A stretch of 64,000 nt of DNA, taken from Aphanothece cf. minutissima CCALA 015 (GTDB lineage: Bacteria; Cyanobacteriota; Cyanobacteriia; PCC-6307; Cyanobiaceae). This document shows, piece by piece, positions 43,259 through 50,666 of the stretch. The DNA is taken from contig PVWP01000002.1 of NCBI GenBank assembly GCA_003003925.1, positions 468,091 through 532,090 of the forward strand, written 5' to 3'. Made by a program: the position numbers and the translations under genes. A model generated the notes under the pieces. It was not told the origin of the DNA, ran no database searches, and was given only the letters and a program-made list of their open reading frames with translations. The first letter of the stretch is position 1. Each line of letters begins with the position of its first letter.

Positions 43259-43738
43259 TCAGCGCAGGGACAGGATCAATCCCCCACCCTGATAGACGAG
43301 GAAGGCCAGCACCCACGCCAGCACGAGGGACCATCCCAGGGACAGCAGGGCGAAACGGCGACTCCGGGCTTCCTGGATCTGGGCCGCCACGGTGCCCAGG
43401 CAGGGGGTGTAGAGCAGCACGAAGGTCATGAAACTCAGGGACTGCAGCGGCGTGATGGCGTTCTGGATCGCACCGCCCAGGCCGGATTCGGTGGTCCCGT
43501 AGATCACGGCCATCGCTCCCAGCAGAATCTCCTTGGCAATGAAGCCAAAGAACAGGGAAACGGTGAGCTCCGGGTTCATGCCGATCGGCCCCAGCAGCGG
43601 CTGGAAGAGCGCTCCGATGCCTCCCGCAAGGGTGCGGCCCGATCCCTCCGCCGCTCCCGGGGGAAGGTTGGTGAGCAGCCAGATGGCAGCGGCACCCACG
43701 ATGATGAACACGCGGGTGGTGACCAGAAAGTTCAGCAT
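43259..43738 (-). CDS. FeoB C-terminal part, after an in-frame TAG
   Basis: 159 residues, the last membrane segments of FeoB: TRVFIIVGAAAIWLLTNLPPG, LTVSLFFGFIAKEILLGAMAVIYG (the FxxKE motif of FeoB) and MTFVLLYTPCLGTVAAQIQE, ending in a TM helix. The first ATG is just two codons after the TAG that ends the N-terminal part, in the same frame. It could be a separately translated subunit, the product of readthrough, or the relic of a broken gene. There is no obvious ribosome site before the ATG. Confidence 0.8.
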   Translation of the reverse strand: MLNFLVTTRVFIIVGAAAIWLLTNLPPGAAEGSGRTLAGGIGALFQPLLGPIGMNPELTVSLFFGFIAKEILLGAMAVIYGTTESGLGGAIQNAITPLQSLSFMTFVLLYTPCLGTVAAQIQEARSRRFALLSLGWSLVLAWVLAFLVYQGGGLILSLR

Positions 43739-43744
43739 CGAGGT

Positions 43745-45220
43745 CTAGCCCCGGCGCAGGATGGTGGTGAGGCTGGGGGCCCGGTAGGGGGGCAGCTCCA
43801 GCACGAAGGCTTCCTCACTGGGAAAGGCCCGCCGGAACACCAGGCCCGTGATCACGGCGGCGAGGAAACTCATCCCATAGAACCCGAACAGCACCAGCCC
43901 AGGCGCCCACCAGGGCCGGGGGAAGAACACGCCGGCCATGAACAGGAACACGGTCAGCCTGGCCTGGCAGAGGGCGAAGGGGATGCACAGCATCGCCAGC
44001 AGTCTCATGCCCCGATCCCGGATCACCCGTGTTCCCATGATCGAGGGCACGTTGCAGCCGAACCCCATGACCTGCAGCACGAAGGCACGGCCATCGAGCC
44101 CCAGCCAGCGCATGAAGCCATCCATCAGAAAGGCGGCACGCGGCAGATAGCCCGAGTCCTCGATGATGGCCATGAGCACATAGAAGACGAAGATCAGGGG
44201 CAGGAAGGTGGCCACCGTGCTCACCCCCAGCCAGAGGCCGTCCAGCAGGAAGCGCCGCAACCAGTCAGGCGTGCCCAGCCCCTGCAGAGCGGGCTCCAGC
44301 CCGCTGGCCTGGATCCAGTCGAGCCCCGTTCCCAGCAGCTCCTGCAGCGGAGCGGTGACCGCATAGAGCACCTCGAACACCGCCAGGACGAGGCCCAGGA
44401 ACAGCACCAGGCCAACCAGGGGATGGAGCAGCACGCGATCCGCCAGACGGGTGCGGCGATTCAGCAACCGTTCCGGCAGCGTCACGTGACGGGCCACCAG
44501 ATCCCGCAGTTGATCATCCACAGCCTGGAGCTCGCCCTGGCCGGCCGGCGGCGACCAGCCAGCCGCGCTGGAGCTCTCGCCCCACTGATGCAGCTGCTCG
44601 ATGAGCGCGGCGATGCCCTGGTTGTGCTTGGCGCTCACGGGGAGCACGGGCAGGCCGAGGTCCTGCGACAACCCCCGGTGATCGATCCCGAGGCCGAAGC
44701 CGCGGGCCTCATCGCTCATGTTCAGCGCCGCCACGACCGGCAGTCCCAGCTGCTGGAGCTGCAGCAGCAGGCGCAGCTGGCTGGTGATCTGGCTGGCATT
44801 GAGCACCACCAGCACGAGATCCGGAGGCGTGTGGCGCAGGAAGCGCTGCACCACGGCCTCGTCTTCGCTGCTGCCGCTCAGATCGTGGATCCCCGGCAGA
44901 TCCACCAGCTCGTAGGTGGTGCCGTTGCGGTCCGGCGGCATCGGTCCCCGCAGCAGCTCCACCGTCAGGCCGGGCCAGTTGGCAATCTGCGCATGGCCGC
45001 CCGTGAGGCGGTTGTAGAGCGTCGACTTGCCGGTGTTGGGCATGCCCAGCAGGGCGACCTGCCAGCCGGAGCCCCGTCGCCCGGCTCCCCCGGGACCATG
45101 GCAGGAGCCGCTGCCACCCCAGCGCCAGCCCGCCCGTCGCGGCGGTCGATCCTCCGGACGATCGCCGCAGGAGGGACAGGACTCGGCCGTCCCAGGGGCA
45201 GCGCCCTCAGAAGCGGGCAT
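43745..45220 (-). CDS. feoB: FeoB ferrous iron transporter, N-terminal G domain and core membrane part
   Basis: 491 residues from ATG 45220 (GTG 45226 also possible). The G domain has GMPNTGKST (G1), DLPGIHDLSG (G3) and NMSD (G4). The membrane part includes the Gate block GFGCNVPSIMGTRVI with its conserved Cys, then stops at LPPYRAPSLTTILRRG. A Cys-rich and Arg-rich tail precedes the G domain, unusual but seen in some FeoB proteins. The protein ends at a TAG; the rest of FeoB continues in the same frame directly after (43259-43738). Imports Fe2+ across the plasma membrane. Ferritin lies 68 bases upstream on the same strand. Confidence 0.88.
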   Translation of the reverse strand: MPASEGAAPGTAESCPSCGDRPEDRPPRRAGWRWGGSGSCHGPGGAGRRGSGWQVALLGMPNTGKSTLYNRLTGGHAQIANWPGLTVELLRGPMPPDRNGTTYELVDLPGIHDLSGSSEDEAVVQRFLRHTPPDLVLVVLNASQITSQLRLLLQLQQLGLPVVAALNMSDEARGFGLGIDHRGLSQDLGLPVLPVSAKHNQGIAALIEQLHQWGESSSAAGWSPPAGQGELQAVDDQLRDLVARHVTLPERLLNRRTRLADRVLLHPLVGLVLFLGLVLAVFEVLYAVTAPLQELLGTGLDWIQASGLEPALQGLGTPDWLRRFLLDGLWLGVSTVATFLPLIFVFYVLMAIIEDSGYLPRAAFLMDGFMRWLGLDGRAFVLQVMGFGCNVPSIMGTRVIRDRGMRLLAMLCIPFALCQARLTVFLFMAGVFFPRPWWAPGLVLFGFYGMSFLAAVITGLVFRRAFPSEEAFVLELPPYRAPSLTTILRRG

Positions 45221-45287
45221 GGGCACAACGGGCGGGCGGATTCAGCGGAATCGGGACAACACGGTCGCGGGATGCGGTCAGCAAGGC

Positions 45288-45815
45288 TCAGGCACCGGTG
45301 GCGCCGCTGAGGCCGCCCTTGACGTGGGCCAGGGCCGTCCCCTCGAGGAACTGCTGGTCCAGCAGCAGCAGGGCGGCACTGTTGTCACCGGCCAGCCGCA
45401 GGCGCTTGCGCACGAACCGGGCCTCGGCCTCCTCCTGGAGCTGCTCGGCCACGAACCAGTCGAGCATGGCCGTGGCACTGCGCTCGCCCACATCCTCCGC
45501 CATGGCGTAGAGACGGTTGATGGAGGCGGTGACCCCCTTCTCCATGTCGTAGACCCGATCGAACAGCCCCTGCACCGACGGCCAGCTGCGTTCAGGCGCC
45601 TCGATGGTGGGCAGCTCCACCTGTTCGTCGCTGTCGACCAGGTAAGCAATCATGCGGGCCGCATGGTTGCGCTCCTCCTGGCTTTTCTCGAGCATGTAGG
45701 TGGAAAATCCGGCCAGATCCTTTTCCCGCAGCCAGATCGACATGGCCAGATAGGTGTGGCCGGCCTGAAACTCTGCGGCCAGGTGTTGGTTGATCGCGGA
45801 GGTGAGCTCTTTCAC
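45288..45815 (-). CDS. Ferritin
   Basis: 175 residues from GTG 45815; the frame is open to 45896 without a better start, and AGGAAGGA lies about 17 bases upstream. The four-helix ferritin pattern is clear: LAAEFQAGHTYLAMSIWL, EKSQEERNHAARMIAYL (ferroxidase Glu and His), SINRLYAMAEDVGERSA and EQLQEEAEARFVRKRL. This places the Glu/Glu/His/Gln set of the di-iron centre. Ferritin oxidises and stores iron as a 24-mer cage. It is directly upstream of feoB on the same strand, so uptake and storage are probably co-regulated. Confidence 0.9.
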   Translation of the reverse strand: MKELTSAINQHLAAEFQAGHTYLAMSIWLREKDLAGFSTYMLEKSQEERNHAARMIAYLVDSDEQVELPTIEAPERSWPSVQGLFDRVYDMEKGVTASINRLYAMAEDVGERSATAMLDWFVAEQLQEEAEARFVRKRLRLAGDNSAALLLLDQQFLEGTALAHVKGGLSGATGA

Positions 45816-45888
45816 AGGCAGGGCAGGGATGTCCTTCCTACACCTAGCCAGGCCATGGCGGCGAAGCCGCCCCGATCTCACACTCTGA

Positions 45889-45904
45889 TGTGACATTGGT
45901 CACC
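45889..45904. promoter_or_regulatory. CRP-like binding site upstream of ferritin
   Basis: TGTGA-CATTGG-TCACC matches the CRP consensus TGTGA-N6-TCACA at nine of ten core positions; the inner GTGAC-attg-GTCAC is a perfect inverted repeat. It lies about 75 bases before the ferritin start and about 85 bases before the divergent small gene, so it could act on either. A cAMP-receptor protein is known in some cyanobacteria; whether this strain has one cannot be seen. Confidence 0.4.
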
Positions 45905-45990
45905 GTCTCCCTCCAGCGTCAGCAAAGGCACCGTCTGTTGTGTGCTTCGCCTACATCGACCCGCCAAAGATCGACAGATTGACGGCATCC

Positions 45991-46221
45991 ATGGGCAGGC
46001 CAGCCATGACCAGTGTTCCCTCTTCCGAGGATGAAGCCCAGCTGCAACGCGTCCTCTCCCTCACCCACCAACGGGACTGGTGCATGGAGCGCCTGTCCCA
46101 GCTGTCTCTGGATGGCCGCATGGAGGAGGCCAGGGCGATCACGGCCGAGCACCTGGAGCTGCTGGTGACCCTGGATGCCCGCCGCAGTCTGTGGGTACGC
46201 ATCGAGAGGGACGGCGGCTGA
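45991..46221 (+). CDS. Small protein, unknown function
   Basis: 76 residues from ATG 45991 (MGRPAMTSVPSSEDEAQLQR); ATG 46006 is an alternative. Soluble, helical and charged (LQRVLSLTHQRDWCMERL, HLELLVTLDARRSLWVRIE), possibly a coiled coil. No family is recognised. Divergent from ferritin, with the CRP-like palindrome between them. No ribosome site of note. Confidence 0.5.
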   Translation: MGRPAMTSVPSSEDEAQLQRVLSLTHQRDWCMERLSQLSLDGRMEEARAITAEHLELLVTLDARRSLWVRIERDGG

Positions 46222-46308
46222 GGGGTGCGGCGGCCGGATCGCCCATCGCAGGGCGATGTCCTGCGTCGTTCCCGTGGAGCGGCAGCTCGCTCGGGGCACG
46301 ACGCCGGC

Positions 46309-47211
46309 TCAACCGTGCTGCGGATCCGGAGCCTCCAGCAACCGCCGTCCCAGCAGGGCGCCGAACTCCTGGTGGAGGCCGAGCCGGCCGGGTAGGCGCA
46401 TCACCCCATCGGCGGCCTCGGCCAGAAGCTCCATCTCCCGGGTGGAGCGGGGCGGGGCCGCCGTCGCCAGCACCACCTCAAACGGACAGTGCAGACCGCG
46501 GGCCTGCTCCAGCCACCAGCCGCTCTCGCCGGCGGCATCGAGCCCGCCGCTGACGAAGGCGGCACTGGCGAAGCGGGAGCCGGGTCGCCGGGCCAGCCGC
46601 TGCTGCTGCCGCAGGCGATCCGGCGTCAGCAGGCCCGGATCCAGCCACACGTGCCGTCGCAGCATCAGCCGGAGCAGGGCCCGGCTGGTGTTCAGCCGGT
46701 AGAGCGCCGGGCCGATCAGCGGCAGGGCCACCAGCCGCCGCAGCCAGCCGAAACGCCCCGGCGACCAGCCCGTCATCGTCGGCAGGGGCCCCCGCCAGGT
46801 GGGCGCCACCGCGACGAAGCGGCTCCAGCGGTCGGACCACTTGCTCGCCAGGGCCAGGGCCAGGGGGGCGCTGTGCCCGGCGGCCACCACGGTGAGGGGA
46901 CCATGCTGGCGGGCCTCCAGGTCGGTGAGGACCGCCTCCAGGCAGCCGACCAGCAGAGCGGCGTCGTAGGCGAGCGCCGGACGGCCACTGTCACCGAAGC
47001 CCGGCCAGTCGAAACTGACCACCTGGACCCGGTCGTGCACGGCCGTGACCAGCGGCTGCCACTCGCTGCGGCTCGACACGGTGCTCAGGGCCGGCAGCAG
47101 CAGCCAGAGGGGAGCACCCTTCGGCCCCCGGCGCTCGATCACGATCTGCAGCCGTCGGCCGCCCAGCTGGACCTCCAGCGTGTCGACCGCGCCGCCGAAC
47201 ACCGCCGTCAT
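46309..47211 (-). CDS. Alpha/beta hydrolase
   Basis: 300 residues from ATG 47211, normal for the fold. The oxyanion region is LWLLLPALSTVSSRSEW, then VVSFDWPGFGDSG, and the nucleophile elbow AAGHSAPLALAL, with Ser as nucleophile and Pro in place of the usual last Gly. The acid is probably in the LATAAPPRST region and the His in MRLPGRLGLHQEF. Substrate unknown. It follows the COG0523 gene on the same strand by 25 bases and may be co-transcribed with it under the Zur-like site. Confidence 0.85.
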   Translation of the reverse strand: MTAVFGGAVDTLEVQLGGRRLQIVIERRGPKGAPLWLLLPALSTVSSRSEWQPLVTAVHDRVQVVSFDWPGFGDSGRPALAYDAALLVGCLEAVLTDLEARQHGPLTVVAAGHSAPLALALASKWSDRWSRFVAVAPTWRGPLPTMTGWSPGRFGWLRRLVALPLIGPALYRLNTSRALLRLMLRRHVWLDPGLLTPDRLRQQQRLARRPGSRFASAAFVSGGLDAAGESGWWLEQARGLHCPFEVVLATAAPPRSTREMELLAEAADGVMRLPGRLGLHQEFGALLGRRLLEAPDPQHG

Positions 47212-47236
47212 GCGAACCCCTTGCGGCCGGTGGGGC

Positions 47237-48271
<1,035 letters not shown>

Positions 48272-48310
48272 GGGGGTCGGGACGGGCAACCACACCGCCA
48301 AGGGAATGGC

Positions 48311-48325
48311 TGATAACGGTTCTCA
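48311..48325 (-). promoter_or_regulatory. Zur/Fur-box-like operator before the metallochaperone gene
   Basis: TGATAACGGTTCTCA is a near-perfect palindrome: TGA and TCA at the ends, AAC-G-GTT inside, one mismatched pair. It resembles the cyanobacterial Zur consensus (TGATAA-type arms). It ends about 40 bases before the ATG of the COG0523 gene, a normal operator position. Repression by zinc-loaded Zur is therefore inferred. Confidence 0.6.
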
Positions 48326-48448
48326 TTCTGGACCTTCAGGCCCCGCCGCGGCTCCAGCCGATGCAGGGCCGCCATGAACCGGCCGGGACAGCCGCAGACG
48401 GACGCTCCGGGGACGTTTCACGGGACGTTTCAGCGGATGCTTCGTGGA

Positions 48449-48467
48449 GTGTTCAATCCTTGAACAC
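48449..48467. promoter_or_regulatory. Perfect palindrome in the pstS upstream region
   Basis: GTGTTCAA-TCC-TTGAACAC, 8-base arms with a 3-base centre. It lies directly before the Pho-box-like repeat. No T-run follows, so it is more likely an operator or RNA hairpin than a terminator. A direct repeat GGGACGTTTCA occurs twice just upstream (48410-48420 and 48422-48432). Confidence 0.4.
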
Positions 48468-48469
48468 CC

Positions 48470-48488
48470 GTTAACCTCCTCATAACAC
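48470..48488 (+). promoter_or_regulatory. Pho-box-like element upstream of pstS
   Basis: GTTAACCT-CCT-CATAACAC resembles the cyanobacterial Pho box, two 8-base CTTAACCT-type repeats spaced by three bases and bound by the PhoB-type regulator. The first repeat matches at seven of eight positions, the second is weaker. It lies about 55 bases before the pstS ATG. Induction under phosphate limitation is inferred. Confidence 0.5.
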
Positions 48489-48541
48489 AAACGGTCAGAA
48501 CGGGTTGCTATTCATAACTTGCCCCCAAATTGGCCATTCTG

Positions 48542-49549
48542 ATGACCTTCGCGAAGAAGGCCCTGATCCTCTCCGCTGCCGGCGCCCTCACGGCTGGTGT
48601 GGCGGTTCCTGTGATCGCCCAGAGCAATTCGATCAACGGGGCCGGGGCCAGCTTTCCGGCTCCGGCCTATCAGCGCTGGGCCGTTGAATTCGCCAGGGAA
48701 ACCAAACGGCAAGTGAACTACCAGTCGGTGGGATCCGGCGCCGGTGTGCGCCAGTTCCACGCCGGCAGTGTCGATTTCGGCGCCACCGATGAAGAACTGA
48801 GTGCCTCCAAAGGGGAGTTCACCAAGGGCGTGACCGCCCAGCGCGGCGCCCTGCAGATTCCAATGATGGGCGGCACCGTCACCCCGGCCTACAACAATCC
48901 CGGCTGCAAGAACCTCAAGCTCACCCAGCGCCAGCTCGCTGACATCTTCCTCGGCAAGATCCGCACCTGGGACCAGCTGAAGTGCGGCAGGGGACCGATC
49001 AACGTGGTCCACCGCTCTGACGGTTCCGGCACCACCTACGTGTTCACCAACTCCCTCTCCTGCTTCTCGCCCGAGTGGAAGTCGCGGGTGGGAGCCGCCA
49101 AGGCCGTCAAGTGGCCCGTGGGCGTCGGCGGCAAAGGCAACGAGGGCGTGGCCGGTCTGATCCAGAACACCCCCGGCTCCATCGGTTACCTCAACCAGGC
49201 CTTCGTGAAGGGACGGATCACCCCGGCGGCTCTTCAGAACCGGGCCGGCCGTTTCGTCCTGGCCAACGACGTCACCGGGGCCGCCGCCCTCAATGGCATC
49301 AAGCTGGATGCACGCCTCGGCGGTGAAGACTGCAACCCGGCTGGCGCCAACGCCTTCCCGATCGCCTCCTTCACCTGGGTGCTGGCCTATCAGCGCGGCA
49401 ATGGCGACAAGGTGGGCACCATCCGGCAGTTCCTGAACTGGGGCCTCTCGCCCAAGGGCCAGGCCATCGCCAAGCAGCTGGACTACGTGCCCCTCACCGG
49501 TGCCGTCCTGGCCCGGGCCCGCGCCGAGGTGGCCAAGATCGGCCGTTGA
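48542..49549 (+). CDS. pstS: Phosphate ABC transporter substrate-binding protein
   Basis: 335 residues from ATG 48542; a TTG 12 bases earlier is less likely. A signal peptide (ALILSAAGALTAGVAVPVIA-QS) precedes the mature start INGAGASFPAPAYQRW, typical for PstS. Phosphate-binding residues lie in GASFPAPAY, SVGSGAGVRQF, VDFGATDEEL and HRSDGSGTTYVF. PstS delivers phosphate to the PstCAB importer; pstCAB is not adjacent, and cyanobacteria often carry extra stand-alone pstS genes. Regulated probably by the Pho-box-like element upstream. A strong terminator follows. Confidence 0.95.
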   Translation: MTFAKKALILSAAGALTAGVAVPVIAQSNSINGAGASFPAPAYQRWAVEFARETKRQVNYQSVGSGAGVRQFHAGSVDFGATDEELSASKGEFTKGVTAQRGALQIPMMGGTVTPAYNNPGCKNLKLTQRQLADIFLGKIRTWDQLKCGRGPINVVHRSDGSGTTYVFTNSLSCFSPEWKSRVGAAKAVKWPVGVGGKGNEGVAGLIQNTPGSIGYLNQAFVKGRITPAALQNRAGRFVLANDVTGAAALNGIKLDARLGGEDCNPAGANAFPIASFTWVLAYQRGNGDKVGTIRQFLNWGLSPKGQAIAKQLDYVPLTGAVLARARAEVAKIGR

Positions 49550-49582
49550 TCCTGGCGTCGCTTCACACCGCAGGTGTTGTTC

Positions 49583-49607
49583 AGGGGGCTTCGGCCCCCT
49601 TTTTTTT
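49583..49607 (+). terminator. Rho-independent terminator of pstS
   Basis: AGGGGGC-TTCG-GCCCCCT followed by seven further T: a perfect 7-base stem with a UUCG tetraloop and a T-run, 33 bases after the pstS stop. Confidence 0.92.
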
Positions 49608-49610
49608 CTG

Positions 49611-49978
49611 GAGACCATCCTGACCTCAGCCCAGGTTGGAATGCGGCGACGGGGTGGTGGTGGACCCTATGGGGAAGACTCTGAGCTTCTGGATCCCAGC
49701 CAGCCCGTCGTCCTTCTCCTTCGGTGAACGGGCGGGTGAATGCATCCAGCAGGTGCATCCGACCATCCCATCAACCTCAGCTGAACCAGCTGACACGACA
49801 AGGAAGCAGGAAGAATCCGGGGAGTGATGGACTCCCCGGCATGGCCTTGGCCCGGGTTGAATCGGTACGACGGCGAGTGATCGTGGTGGATCAGTGTCTC
49901 ACGTGTTACCCAACACCTGTCAGAATCACTCTGGAAAGGCGGGACACGATGGGTTCCCAGCAGGTGGCGGCCGGCTGA
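49611..49978. other. Intergenic region between pstS and csbD
   Basis: About 370 bases without a credible gene; short open frames on both strands lack protein character. A small inverted repeat GTGTT-ACCC-AACAC lies near 49903-49916. This is the 3' side of csbD, which is on the minus strand. Confidence 0.5.
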
Positions 49979-50176
49979 CTATTCGGTGGCGTCTTCAACC
50001 TTCTTGGCAGCCTTGTTGGCTTCCTCTCTCACTTTGGCCTCCGCCTTCATGGCTTGGGCCTGCACCTGCTTGGCTTCTCCTTTGATTTGCTGGCCCTTGT
50101 CGCCGGTGAGGGAGCCGACGGCGGACTGGATTTTGCCCTCAGCATCTTTGGCTGCGGCATCAATTTTGTTGGACAT
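49979..50176 (-). CDS. CsbD-family stress protein
   Basis: 65 residues from ATG 50176 (MSNKIDAAAKDAEGKIQSAV). The CsbD pattern is clear: KDAEGKIQSAVGSLTGDKGQQIKGEAKQ in a highly charged, Ala/Lys/Glu-rich helical protein. CsbD-like proteins accumulate in general stress responses in many bacteria; a biochemical role is not known. The longer frame upstream (to 50332) looks like untranslated leader. Codon use and GC are lower than average because of the Lys/Glu content. Confidence 0.85.
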   Translation of the reverse strand: MSNKIDAAAKDAEGKIQSAVGSLTGDKGQQIKGEAKQVQAQAMKAEAKVREEANKAAKKVEDATE

Positions 50177-50666
50177 GGTTCTCAGGGGTTTAGGGAGTGG
50201 GGCTGGGTTGTTCGTCGATGCCATTGCCGGTGGCTGAGCTGGCAAGGAGGCCATCAGCGTTGCCTTTGACTTGACGGCGATGCGTTGAGCCTGGATGTCA
50301 ACGCTCACGGATCGTTTGCCGTGCAATGGCATGACTCCGTCCTACGCAGGAATCTGGGCGCCGGACGGCTGACACCGAAGCCGCCGGAGCTGCAGCCACG
50401 GCCAAGGAGGCAAACCCCTGCGCCCACGGCCCTTGCGGGGACGATTAAGATTTATGTGAGTATGGCAAAGCCAGATCTCAGTGCAGCAGATCTGCTGTTA
50501 AGGGACGTCTTCGGCATGGATTCGGGACGGCAGGGGCACCCTCCCTTGCCCATGCACAGCAAACCATCGGCCCCCAGGACCTCCTGCCAGTGCCGCACGC
50601 CGCCATCGACACGGACAGGATCGAGAGGGCCACCCACGTCTGGCCCCTGCCCCCTGGCCTGCTCGA
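50177..50666. other. 490-base intergenic region between csbD and chlH
   Basis: Upstream of csbD and downstream of chlH. No credible full gene. A short plus-strand frame from ATG 50462 ([20 protein letters not shown]) starts in a plausible way but turns Pro/Ser/Arg-rich and runs into chlH antisense. A 14-base palindrome CAGCAGATCTGCTG lies at 50484-50497. An A/T-rich patch around 50440-50465 stands out. It may hold the csbD promoter and leader. Confidence 0.5.

Noticed and set aside
50462-50600. Short plus-strand frame [17 protein letters not shown]
   Set aside because: Starts reasonably, but the rest is Pro/Ser/Arg-rich and enters chlH antisense; no ribosome site.
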